From contig OX344762.1 of the NCBI GenBank assembly GCA_947034895.1, positions 8,437,501 to 8,501,500 of the forward strand: 64,000 nucleotides of DNA. The letters run 5' to 3'. The DNA comes from Rhytidiadelphus loreus. Lineage: Eukaryota > Streptophyta > Bryopsida > Hypnales > Hylocomiaceae. Numbering within the stretch: the first letter of the stretch is position 1; every line of letters starts with the position of its first letter. Position numbers and translations under genes: made by a program. Positions 10,928-22,498 of this stretch are shown here, piece by piece. The notes below the pieces were generated by a model. It ran no database searches. It was not told the origin of the DNA and worked only from the letters and a program-made list of their open reading frames with translations.

Positions 10928-13292
10928 CTACTTCACAAAGTAGTTCTCTGTGAGTCTAAAAACAAGTTGTGTGAAATCATCAATATGCAGATGAAGATCA
11001 AAGTGTCCTCCATCAAGTTCCACAACTTCTTTGAATGGGCCAAGATTATTTATAATCCAATCTTGAGCGGGAGCAGGCATTGTGTTGTCCTGGAGATATT
11101 TGACATACACTGCAGGCACCTGTCCGTACTTCTCCTTGGTGTGTGTGATAGGCGTCCCAAGCACCCGAATGGGATAGGGCCTTACCAAAATTGATGCAAG
11201 CACAACATCCTGCACATGGAAATTATAGTTCCTTCAATCCTAAATACAGTGTACACTCCTTCAATAAATCCCGCCATACAAGATGAGTTACACAGACACA
11301 GACGCAATCAATTCTAATAATACCACCAATCACATCATTCAGTCTACGAATTATTCAAATAAGGTAACACCACCTCCTTGAATGTGACCCCTTCTAAATC
11401 TAACACAGAGGTGTAGATTCAGGCCTAAAATGTACAACCTCTTTTCATGAGAGTCTAGCCCGGTTGTACTTGGATAGTTTATTCACACAGTGTTTAAAAG
11501 ACTGCATTCTGCAAGAATCTAGAATCCTCAATTAACTATTCACAAGACTTTACAAAAGTTAGTGTTTCAATTTACTAATGGGAACCACACTGAATTGCTT
11601 ATTTGGACACATGATTCAGGTGTTGTTATGTTAGTGAAGTGCATAAAAACAGTAGTTTTGAGCGTGTGAACAGAGTTTGTAATTGTAATGTTGAACTGGT
11701 ATGTTCAGTAGCAATGGAGCAGTGGTCGGTCTGTACCTCAGAGCTCCAATCCGTATACCAAGTTTCTTTCCTTTGAGATTTGAAGAAGGTGAAAGAAGTT
11801 GGAGGTTTGTCAGGTCCTTCACCAAAACTGAGCTGTAGGGCTTTACCAGTGGGAGTGTCCTTGAATACCTGACCATGAAACAAGAAACTCCAAGTGATCA
11901 AACCAACGGACAAAGGAATCATATATGCATGGTCAAATATTTGCGAAGTGAGGTGTCGACAAACTGTCGATCCTTTAATAAGCGATGATCAGTCCTTGGA
12001 AACATTATTATTCAATAAATTTTCTTGGAAAGACAAGCAGAAGTGGAATTTAACTAAAGCTGTTTCAAATTTATTGGTTGTCGTGGTATATAACTAGTTA
12101 TTAAGTGTTAACCAAGCTCGATCGGGGCAACTGCACTCCCTTTCGTTGCTTTTTGTTGTTCTGGCACTGCACGTAATTGAGAAGTGACCCCATTGTTTCT
12201 TAACGTCGAGGACATTATGTACTAGCAACAAATGACTTGCAAGAATCGAGAGAAGAAAGAGTCCATTCTATAGAATGGCCAATTATAATACCAAGTCCAT
12301 AACCGCGCTCTCATTCAACGATACTCCATTGGGTGTGAGGACAGCTGCAACATGGATCACCAGGCCAATTTTGTGGGAGAATCGCTCCATCAGCAGCATG
12401 CAACTTAACCCTGCCATGCTGTGCCCTATCAACACCACCTGCATCAACCCAGTCACCACGTACAAAGAGTGAACGTGCGTGGATGGCTACGCACGCAGAT
12501 GCTACAGGCTGTGCACATGTGGTAGTTCAAATTCATGGCGAAGTTTCAAGGCTGCCACGCCAGGGCGCATTTACTGATTCGTCCATGACTCTCTGAACAA
12601 CGTGATTGTAACGAATACCATCATTTCTGGTAATCATAGAATACATCAGGAATCGCAAAAATATCAGTCCACTGATTTATTTTATTTTATTTTATTTTAT
12701 TCTTGAAACACATGGACAATTTCCATTGATAAAAGGAAACGGTACACAGAACCAAAGGAGAAACAGTCCACTGATTTTCAATGCCCTGTTAATTTGCTTC
12801 TCGACTCCCCCGATACTAGTGAAAAAATCATCTGGGAAACTTCTGCTATTACTGTAAGAGGAACAAGGATGAGGGACTTAAGTGTCCAAAAAATTCCATG
12901 TTCTTGCTACTCTTCCCTGATTCCCCCGTTCCTTTAATTCCCTCGTTCTAAGTGCAAATTCATCTGCGAAACATCTGATATTCCCGTAACGGAAAACAAG
13001 GATATACACAATCTCCCTGTGAAATCGAGAGACCGAACTAGAGAGACCGTACCTTGGAGGGGTCTTCCTTGGGCAGGGATTCGAAGAAGTCCGTCACAGG
13101 TTGGTTGTACTGCTCGAATGTGGCGATGGTGTTCGGGTCGGCAGGGTGCTGGCCAGCCCCCGCCATGTCCAGGGCTGTCACCTGGTGACCTTCGTTTTGC
13201 AGACGATCGATGAGCTTGTACCAACACCAGGCGCCATGGCAAGCGCCGTGGACCAACACAAAGTGATACTTCTTCTTCTGCGGGAGCACCAT
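10928..13292 (-). CDS. Methylesterase-like alpha/beta hydrolase (MES copy 1)
   Basis: Minus-strand exons 13292-13053, 12438-12292, 11868-11737 and 11209-10928, all with GT-AG introns in phase 0, give 266 residues. This is the normal length and layout of the plant methylesterase/hydroxynitrile lyase family (SABP2 type), soluble hydrolases that demethylate esters such as methyl salicylate or methyl jasmonate. Visible features are FVLVHGACHGAWCWYKL (oxyanion-hole loop), the nucleophile elbow GHSMAG with Ser87, Asp214 in LQDN and His242 in DGGHF; their spacing matches Ser81, Asp210 and His238 of SABP2. The elbow is unusual: Ala replaces the second Gly of GxSxG. I start at the ATG encoding MVLPQ; a longer frame would need a GTG start. 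Exon 1 is nearly identical to that of MES copy 2 (41908-42141), but the rest is much diverged. Intron 3 holds a repeat. The substrate cannot be told from sequence. Confidence 0.92.
11380..11640 (+). repeat. Diverged copy of a foldback-element arm in MES1 intron 3
   Basis: It parallels the right arm of the 20765-21390 foldback: CATGAGAGTCTA, TAGTTTATTCA, AGAATCTA, TATTCA/ACTAACAAGAC-like words, TGGAA/GGAACCA and GCTTATTTG appear in the same order. A third copy sits in intron 2 of MES copy 2 (39965-40170). Confidence 0.65.
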
Positions 13293-15393
13293 TGCATCCA
13301 CGTTCCCCAGCTAGCTCGCCTTTGAATCAAAGCTCTCTCTGTCTCTCTCGATCTCCTGCTGAAGCTTACTCTCTACACACATAAATCTGTCATGTCAGTC
13401 CACCCCCTCAGTAATAATACCATGCTATTCCTGGATTGACGAAGAATTCGAAACTATATAGGTCCGAAGTAGATGACGTGCCATTCCTGTACACGCTGGT
13501 AAAGGCACAAAAATTAACCTTTCGCACACACGCATACTCGAACACTGCTCCAGGGTTCACGTAAGTTGCCACTCCCACTGAGTCACGGGTTTACCGCTTT
13601 TTCTGATTCTCCACACTTTTAATGAAAAGTCAGCAGACAAACTTCTGATGCTTCTGTAAGAGGAACATTCTAAGTACAATCTCCCTAACTTTGTGGTACA
13701 TGAAGACAATCTCCCATCACCTGCCCAGTGCTTGCATACAGTAGAACAAGCAGCTATGCTATTAAGAGAGGCTCCGTCCCCATCGCACTAACAGCTTGGA
13801 ATTGGAATGATTAGAATGGTGATGAAGTTACAGAGTCTCTCTCTTTTCATTTTTTTCATCTTCAAAGTGACTCCATTTTCAAGTAAGATCGCTAGGCAAA
13901 CTTCCTCACAATAGCTTATGTTGATGCAAAGCCTCCCATCCTCCCCTGTGGTCCAGAGCCAATAAAGTTTCAGCATGTGTGTGGACTGATCGAGATGATC
14001 AGATCATGGAGTCCATCAGATTCGTGGCAACAAGGACAGTAGTGCTTGCAGAAACTGTGGTCAAATCATATTCTAAGTCATGCTTGAAACTTGAGGATGC
14101 ATGGACACAAGTGACGGCTTCTTTGGTCATGCCTGCATCTACAGTATTACAACATTAAAGCAGGAAGGGGCCAATTTTTTTTGACAAGGAGTACATTCTT
14201 CAAGGCAGAACAATTTCAGTTTAAAAAACTTGGAATTGGTTGTTTGGTCCCTCTGCAGGCAGCCTTGAAAGCAGAGTTTGATTGGTCAAGATCACACACC
14301 AAAGTTCCCCCAGTAGTGGGAGTTTTGTTTTAGAACGATTCTGCTTTTTTTATATGATCGTAAGGTGTACAATGGAAAGATGGAAATCATGAATAGGTAG
14401 TTTCATCATGAGAAGAGAGCTTTCCATTCATTACATTGAAATTTTGTGGTAATGTCGTAATGGAAACTTTCAAGTTTGTTTCAAGTAGGTCACTAGGTGA
14501 TCATAACAGAGGCGTATCTATGAAACGTGTTCATTCTGTCTTCTTGACGGATGGAATTCTATTGAATATTAATCATATTCTTTTAACCCATACATGGATA
14601 TGATGTCCCTTCAAAATTTTATTACTCCAATTTCACTATCTTAGCTATTGTATTGGTTTCTTTCTTCAACTACAAAAGTGATAGCATTCAATACTTTACA
14701 ATTTTGTGAGAATTATAAAAAAAATTGCACCGTCCTTCAGTAAGTAGGACCATAGTATGCCATTTTGTATGAATTTACATGGATTTATTTTCAATGGAAT
14801 GAAATTTGGCCTTGCGGTGATAGCACCATTGAAGTCTTCATATTTGAATTTCACCTTGGATCTAAGTTACATATCACAATTAAATGAATTCAATACTATG
14901 GCCTTGTTGTATTCCAACCTCAAGTGTTGTCCTTTTAACCCTTTTAGTAGTGCCCGTAGGGACCAAAAAATGTCTATTTTGACAAATGGAAAGCTCTATA
15001 TAGGATGGAGAACAACTATCTTTTGTCCTAATTTTTTGGACTCATTGGGAAGAGTGGCATACATGTGTAGGAACCCGAAACTCAATGAATGATGATAGTA
15101 ATAGTTTTAGAGAAATGTTGATTCTCTAAGTAACTAAAAATCATCCAAGTAGTGTATTTTGGCAATTTGTGCTTCTCTTTTTGAATCTAAAGAAAGTTTT
15201 ATAATGATCTTTTATTGAATTTGATCTAATTTTTTGCACTTTTTATTCAAAAAATTATATTAAACTCAAATTTTAACAAAAATATGGAATTTTTAAGCCA
15301 TGTGACTTAATCTCTAAAAGATAATGATGGTCAGGCAACTGCAATACAACTTGAGATAAAACAAAATTGACCAACCATGCAGTAAACTCTAAC
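13293..15393. other. Intergenic spacer upstream of MES copy 1
   Basis: It contains the MES1 promoter region. A diverged block (CATCTGGGAAACTTCTG-like, then CTGTAAGAGGAACA) occurs near 12825-12865 and 12960-13000 in MES1 intron 1 and again near 13630-13670. The remainder is AT-rich without a recognisable gene; one 111-residue plus frame at 14757-15092 shows no family I know. Confidence 0.5.
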
Positions 15394-16128
15394 CTAAATT
15401 TTAAATTTTACAGAATCCTTTAAGCTTCTTACAACATACTCAACTCTATCACTTTCAGTCCATGAAAGAAAGTAGGGACAATGTTGATCATACTTAATTA
15501 GATTTATATTGTGACACCGACATGCTTCCTTGTCTAATTCAATACATACCTTAACGCATTGCTGATTGGAAGTTACGACTATGAAATTGTTAGAGAAACA
15601 AATCCTTGAAGGCTTCCTAAGTCCAAAAAATTGTAAATCCTCAATTATCATGATCTTTTTTAAGTGTATCAAACCAAACATGAGTTTTATCCTTAAGTAA
15701 AAGGATGGTGGCCTTAATCTTCTCTCCTCCCTTGTAATCTTTTGTAAACATATCCTCCAAGATTGACAGAAAGAAAGAACTTCTTCTAGTTTAACATTAT
15801 GCCCTCCAAAGATGGAGCAATATACTAGGTTTCTCTCATCATTTCTAGCATTAGTGTGTCACTTATCCTTATGGCTATAGGACTTAGACCTATGACGGTG
15901 AAATGAAGCATGAACTATATTAGGGTCATCATTACACAAAATATGAGAGGAAGAGGAAGATGATGAAGTGCTACTTCTCCTAGCTAGGTTGCACATGCCT
16001 TGAACTCTGCAATATTTCTCCTTCAACAACTTGTAAAACTTGACCTCCTTCAAAAATTTCAAGATCTTGACCTCCTTCAAGGACTTGGAAATCTTGACTT
16101 CATGAATGTAAGCCATCTCTCTCTCCAT
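15394..16128 (-). pseudogene. Decayed Ty3-type retrotransposon gag fragment (minus copy)
   Basis: Minus-strand reading from about 16128 gives a lysine-rich helix-forming N-terminal part (EVKISKSLKEVKILKFLKEV). Around 15770-15600 comes a recognisable Retrotrans_gag core, with LEDMFTKDYKGGEKIKATIL, LKDKTHVWFDTLKK and EAFKDLFL, then a LDKEA/MSVSQY-like segment and SDRVEYVVRSLKDS near 15400. Frame changes and stop codons break it many times. In intact Ty3/gypsy elements gag forms the virus-like particle. No protease, reverse transcriptase or integrase was found beside it. An inverted second copy lies at 19255-19747. Confidence 0.7.
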
Positions 16129-19100
16129 TCATTCCTCCATCTCCACCATCAATAGCATCAACATGATGATTACTTTTAGTGTTGACAAACCTCAAAGCAA
16201 TAAGAAATACTCTAGATATTGCTTCTTCTAGTTCCGGTGTACTCAAAGACTATTGTAGAAGTGACATGATGTAATGTAGATTTTGCTTATTCGACAAAAT
16301 CCACAAACAAGGGATCTAAGGGTCAATTCTCTTAGAAAAGGTTGATAAGTCTAGTGTTTTGTGACTAAGGTTGCTCGTTTCGTATTGTAGATACTTATCA
16401 ATGTCATTTTATGTTTTGTTTTCCAAAAGAACCCCAGATAATACACCTAATGTCAATTTTTCACAATCCAAATACCAATGCTATATTATAAACACATATA
16501 TATGGCGTCACAGTCCTGTCTAGTGTGTGACTCATGTCAATTCTTAAGTCAATTTGTCATGGGTAGGTCAATTTGTCTTTATGCATGCTCTAGCCACTTA
16601 ATAATAATAATAATATATAAGCATATTCATAATAACACCATTTTTATTATATTAAAGGAATTTTTTTTCAATTCCCTTAATTTGATATATTAATTTTACA
16701 ATTAATTTTATATAAAAAAGAATTAGTATTTTAGATTAATTTTTTAATATTTTATTTCAGATTAATTGTATATTTAATATTGGAAAAATATTGTTTCTTT
16801 CATGGTGTTTTGTTGATCTCTTTTCGTCAACCAATTTGCTCCATGTTCTTTAAGTCAATTTGCCTTTATTTCAAATACAGGTACTTAGAGTCAGTTTGTC
16901 AATGCCAACACCCGAGACCAATTGACCATGCAATTGAACCAATGACCGTGGGATTTGCTCCCTAATGTACTTATTTGCAATAACCAAATTGACTTGCCAC
17001 CTACCTCAATTAGACATTCTACTTGACCTATACTTGCATATTGGCTATCAGACTTAGATTGCAAATGCAAGGTGGATCTCAACCACTATAGATTTTATCC
17101 AAAGGATTTGACATACACAAATTTCATTTCTAACTCGAAGTTATTTGTCATATTTGTAGACTCTAGTTTGCATTTGTTGATTCACTTGTACAAACAATTT
17201 ATTATCATCAAATCAACTTGACCATGAATTTCACTTACTCACAGTACTTGTAATTAATTTGTTCAACGACTAGTGCATTTAAGTTTCTTATCAATTAGAA
17301 TTAATTAATCTCAATCTCCAAATGTTGAGGTTAGACAAATCCCGTAGTCTAACACTCAATCACTAATGCAAACAAGGAATGGAAACATATTGAATAGACA
17401 ATGCATCCAAGACGACTAATAGTGATTATGTTTGAAACATATGTCTATTTGCCCAATTCTTTACCATCAATTTGCCACAATTTTCCATATCCAGAGCATA
17501 AGTAAAGACCCTATTTATAATCCAAAAATTCATCCAATTTAGTGCATATCGTTTATACACAAAGATTTATATTTACAAACAATTTGCAAATTCACTTAAT
17601 ACACTACTTATCCAAAACTACACTATTGTCACTATTCTATTATTGACACAATCAACTAGCCTTAATGCATTTTGGCACAAACACACGATTAAGCACAATT
17701 TGACATTCACACATTGTTGAAGATCATATACTAGTCAATTACTAATGGACCCAATCAACCCAAGAATTTAAGGTAACACCATCAATTGGACTTAGCTCAT
17801 ACCCAATCTGTTTTGTAAATTGACCAATTAATTCATCAACTACACTCCACTTTCTTAGTCTAGTTGGTAATCAACATTACAATTTCTTAGACTTGGTTTG
17901 TTTATTAGCCAATCACATTACATATGTATCTTTAAATTTGAACACCTAGTGCAATCAAAACTTCTCCTATTACAAACATCTTTATACTGAGCCGCGATCA
18001 AACAATAGGAAAATCTAACAATCAGGATCAATTAGCCATTTTACTCACCTGAATCAAAAGGATCACTTAGCCACTTAGCCAAATTTGAGTCAATCACTAG
18101 CAAGTTCACCGCAATCCAATCGTGGTCACATACACCCAAGTAGACCAATGCAACCACTCGACAACAATGACTCCATCACACAATTCCAAATTGCTAGCTA
18201 TCGATTTGCTTTTGTTACCACGCAAATGGTGCAAGTGGATTTACTTCCAGTTGGTGATCAACTCATCTCAACAGCACTCACTAGCCATTATAAAATTATC
18301 ACAGACAAGTTGACAATACCCAAAGCAAATCAAGAGCACTCAAAATCCTCACTTGACAATTTTTCTCATTCCAAGATTATATAATTTTGACTATCGACTT
18401 TCCAAGCAACTAGGCAACTTTACAACTTCCACACAATCAACTTGATCAGATTTCACACATACAATACTAAGCAATCAAATTGACCACACCTCACAAACAC
18501 ACACCGTCAAATGGTAATTCTAGTATTGTGGACAATTACAAACTTAGTCGCTCAAGCAATTAGACAGTAGCTTCAATCACACACACATGTAATAGACCGT
18601 CAACAATTAGACACGCAAGTGCAATCAACACAAAAGACACCAAGTTGCTGCTTCAATTATTTTCAGTCGACTTGATCAAGTTTCACGCATACACACCAAC
18701 TGACTCCTCCAACCATTCACACAATCCACAATCACACAAGCAATCACACGCCAAATCCCTCAGCCAAATAGAGAATTCACACACAAGAGCAATTAGACAG
18801 TTTGCAAATTTAAAGCTTGAGAATTTTACACAAACGCAAGAGTACAGTGAGTCATACAATTTAGTATAAACTAAAAAATTAAGCAAGTCGACCTTTGGAC
18901 TTATAGTCCCAAAAATTGGAAGACAACTTTCAAAAATGTTGCATCTCTTCAACTTGACATTTTCCGCATCTTGTCAATTTGCCCCTCCATATCTTAAGCT
19001 AGTGCACCTATTCGACTCTAGTCAATTATCTACAAGAATACAAGACTAATTGACTCACTAATGGAAAAACAACAAATTGACATCCCTTTTTACACTGAAA

Positions 19101-19254
19101 AATCAAATTGACAAAAAGTTCAAAAATTAACTATCACTACACATGATTCTAAACAATTGAACAAATTTGATTTGATACCATGTAATGGACCCAACAACAA
19201 ATAATGCAAATACTAGAAACAATAACAATTCAATGCATTAATTAAATTTTTGTC
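16129..19254. other. AT-rich region rich in TCAATT/TTGAC words between inverted gag copies
   Basis: Across this stretch words such as CAATTTGTC, CAATTGAC, AATTGACC and TCAATTAG recur far more often than in neighbouring spacer, on both strands and with irregular spacing. TAATGGACCCAA recurs near 17742 and 19184. On the minus strand, TGGTATCAAA near 19175 resembles a primer-binding site complementary to initiator tRNA-Met, but is imperfect. No coding frame is convincing. It is probably the decayed interior or LTR of the element that owned the gag fragments; this is inference. Confidence 0.4.
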
Positions 19255-19747
19255 AATCTTGGAGGATATGTTTACAAAAGATTATAAGGAAGGAGATAAG
19301 ATTAAGGTCACCATCTTTTTACTTAAGGATAAAACTCATGTTTGGTTTGATACACTTAAGAAAGATCATGATAAATGAAGATTTACAATTGTTTGGACTT
19401 GGGGAGCCTTCAAGGATTTGTTTCTCTAACAATTTCATTGTCGTAAGTTCTTCCAATTGGCAATGTATCAAGGTATGTATTGAATTAGACAAGGAGGCAT
19501 GTCAGTGTCATAGTATAAGTCTAATTAAGTATGATCAACATTGTACCTTTTTTTTTTTGGGACTAAAAGTGATAGAGTTGAATATGTTGTAAGAAGCTTA
19601 AAGGATTCCATAAAATTCAAAATGAGTGTGTATACATTTGATACTTTAAGTGAAGCATATTGTTGGTTGGAAATTTTGAGCAACAAGACAAAGCAAACAA
19701 AAAGAATTGCTCTCCTTTCTCTTGAACCTTGTTCTTATAGTCACTAG
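19255..19747 (+). pseudogene. Decayed Ty3-type retrotransposon gag fragment (plus copy)
   Basis: It is the inverted counterpart of 15394-15765. The plus frames give LEDMFTKDYKEGDKIKVTIF, LKDKTHVWFDTLKKDHDK and WGAFKDLFL, then after frame changes SDRVEYVVRSLKDSIKF and SVYTFDTLSEAYCWLEIL. Stops at the same places as the minus copy (for example after KKDHDN/K) show that both derive from an already damaged source, or from one another. It lacks the lysine-rich N-terminal part kept in the minus copy but extends further at the 3' end. Confidence 0.7.
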
Positions 19748-20764
19748 ATCCCTCTATTTTTCATCATCCAAACTAGAGTTCTTCCCTCATATTTTCTTAT
19801 CATAGATTGGCACTCAGTTTGAATCCTTGAGCTACCAAACCACTTAATTAGTTAGATTGTGTAATTGTCTTCCAAATCATCTTCAAAGTCATAAAACAAG
19901 TGCTTGGAATGAATTTAACTTATAAAAAAATGCCCAAAATAAACTCTTTTAAGGAAAAAAATCGAATTTGGTACTATAGTCTTAGTTGTTGATCCCTCTT
20001 AATTTGACAATTTTTCCTTGGTTGTCAACTCAGCAATTGCTCATGATCTTGCTTGGCCATTTCCAATTCTCAAACAACCAACACCTCGATGGACAATTTC
20101 ATTAACCCCTGAGCGCTCCAACGTCCAATTTGTGGACGATGAACAAATTGAAACTCACATTTCTTTCTCATTATTGTTTGGATGAAAGTCATTCTAATTT
20201 GTGGAGATACTTTATCAAGTTGTTGTTCTATCCAATGGTTGGATTTGGTGTTGCTAGAGTACATATTTTTCTAAAATTACAAATGTGGAAGTATGTCAAG
20301 TGGTTGACCAAGCTAAAATTGCATTGACTCTAGTTCAAAACAGGATTTGCAAAAATGAGGTCATAGATTTAACGAGCACAAAAATTTCAAAAAGTCACCA
20401 TGTCAAGAGAACCTCATTTCAAATTCATTCCAAAAATTTTTACTCAAAAATGATAATATTTTGCTTGTAATCGAATTTAGAAGGAATTTATAAAAAATAT
20501 TGGTGATAGCATTGGTGATTCTAACCATACAAATGGAATCTAAAACTCAAAATCTACAACTTTTATTTGTATATGAATTCCAAAATATTCTTTCAAATAC
20601 TACTTTATGATGATTTTTTTCAAATCGTGAATTCTGGAGAAGGATCTGGACGATTAGGGGTTAAATTGACACAATTCAGAGGGCCAAAAATTACAATTCA
20701 TTTGCACAAAGCTCTAAAGTCAAGGACAATTATAGATTTTAAAAAATGCATTTATATTGATGCA
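19748..20764. other. AT-rich intergenic spacer
   Basis: No gene is seen. Short frames have no recognisable family. Confidence 0.55.
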
Positions 20765-21390
20765 TATAAGATAACTACACCTAAAATTTCCCAAATAAAC
20801 AATTTAGTATGGTTCCCATTATTATATTGAGAAACTTTTTTCAGGGGTCTTGTTGGTGGTCAAAATTTTCATGGATCGTTCACTTAGAATGCATTTTTTG
20901 GACCCCGTATGAAATAAACTACAAATTTTCAAAGTGTTGAAAATAGGAGTTTTCAAATTGACCATAAATTCTCATGAATAGTAGGAGTACATTTTAGGCA
21001 AGAATCTAGAGTGGCCAATTTTAGAAAGTAGTTGAAATTATGTGTAAGTTACCTTACAACTTTGGATCCAGTATGTGTGCAATTGTGGCCACCTCCTCAT
21101 AAGGTAACTATACCTAATTTCAATTGCTTTCTAAAATTGACTACTCTAGATTCTTGCCTAAAATGTGCTCCCACTATTCATGAGAGTCTATAGTCGGTTT
21201 TAAAAACACCTATTTTCAACAATTTGAAAATTCATAGTTTATTCATACAATGTCTAAAAAATGTGTTTTAAGAGAATCTAAAATCTCTTATTGAATACTA
21301 ACAAGACACCTCAAAAAAATTTTCAGTATAATGATGGAAACCATATTGAAATGCTTATTTGTGCAATTTTAGGTGTAGTTACATTATGTA
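20765..21390. repeat. Foldback element with about 300-bp arms
   Basis: Arms of about 300 bp pair around a centre near 21080. Left-arm words AACTACACCTAAAATT, TTGAAAATAGG, AAGAATCTAGAGT and AGTTACCTTA are found as complements in the right arm, ending near 21388. Homologous single arms occur at 11380-11640 and 39965-40170. No protein-coding capacity. Confidence 0.8.
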
Positions 21391-21555
21391 CCTACACCCA
21401 TGTATACCTTGATCACTTACAAGTGCCTACATTAGATGGAATTTGGGGGTCTTGGAGGGCTACAAGTTCCCAAGTTGCGGGGAATAGGGGCACACTTACA
21501 ATAAACTCTCCAACCATTCTCTATCAACCGCCATTACATTTCTTCTAATTGGACC

Positions 21556-22498
21556 TTAAACCCCTAAAGGTTTTTGACTATGTTTTAATAAAAAACACTC
21601 CAAAATTGCCATTTCTAGTATAAGTATCAAATTTTATAAAAAAAACATTTTTGGACACAAGTAAGCATAGGATATTGTAATACATTTGTTTGAAAAGGCG
21701 TGATTTTTTTTTGGAAATTTCACCATGTAGATTGCAAGATATTAGCATTTGAAGTGACAAAAATCTTTTTTTGGCCCTACAAAAAATTGGCAATTGCACT
21801 TCACAAGGTCACATTTGTATGAAAAAATGTCCAAAATGGTGGTGCTTCTTTGGATTCATTCTTCAAGTCAAGTTGGATACATGCTTGAAAAAATTCAAAT
21901 CATTTGGAATAATACAACATTTAGGAAAAAAATAGTAAGTAGAAAGAAGTAGAAAATGATTCAAAATAGTAAATTGTTAAGAATTTATTTATGGAATTTA
22001 AAAATGCCAATCCCAATGGTTGTAATGTTTTAATAAACAATCTACATTATATGATTTGATTTGATTTCAAAAAATATTGAAAATTGAGTTACATAAAGGA
22101 CGTTAAGATTTATCTTAGAGTAGAAAATCTATAATTGCCCGCAAACTAAAACTCCTCATAACTTTCATCTCATTAATCAATATGGAATTATTCAAAGCTT
22201 TCCATGTATGTATAGATCTAAAAAAAACACTCAGATTTTTATTTCTTAGAAAAGTGATTTTTTAAGAAATTTATTAGGCTACCGAGGCTACCTACCGATT
22301 GGTAAAAATTACATATCATACAATAACTTTTTAACTATGGAGGGAGAAGTTATGAAATTTGTTGGGCCTTAAAGCTACTCCTCATGCACATGTTGTGTGA
22401 AAATTTCAAATAAAAATAAATAAAAATTCCATTTGTAATGAGTTGCCCAAAGTTGCTATGTTGCCAAAAAAAAGGCCATGTGATCCTTTAGGGGTTAA
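21556..22498 (+). mobile_element. TTAA-flanked nonautonomous element, copy A
   Basis: It begins TTAA then ACCCCTAAAGG and ends CCTTTAGGGG then TTAA. Family hallmarks inside are CCAAAATTGCCATTTCTAGT near the left end, GGTGGTGCTTCTTTGGATTC near 21840, ACAACATTTAGGAAAAAAATAG near 21930, and CCATGTGATCC near the right end. No coding frame. It is the same orientation as copies B and C and opposite to D and H. Confidence 0.8.

Noticed and set aside
13293..13301. Longer MES copy 1 start (MDAM...)
   Set aside because: The first codon of that reading is GTG; the ATG at 13292 is preferred and gives the normal family length.
14757..15092. 111-codon plus frame in spacer
   Set aside because: No recognisable family, no splice or promoter context, composition like the surrounding spacer.
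21556..22498. TTAA family as PIF/Harbinger elements with TTA duplication
   Set aside because: The left flank would be TTA and the right TAA, which are not direct repeats; the palindromic TTAA fits both ends better. Kept as an alternative only through the stated test.
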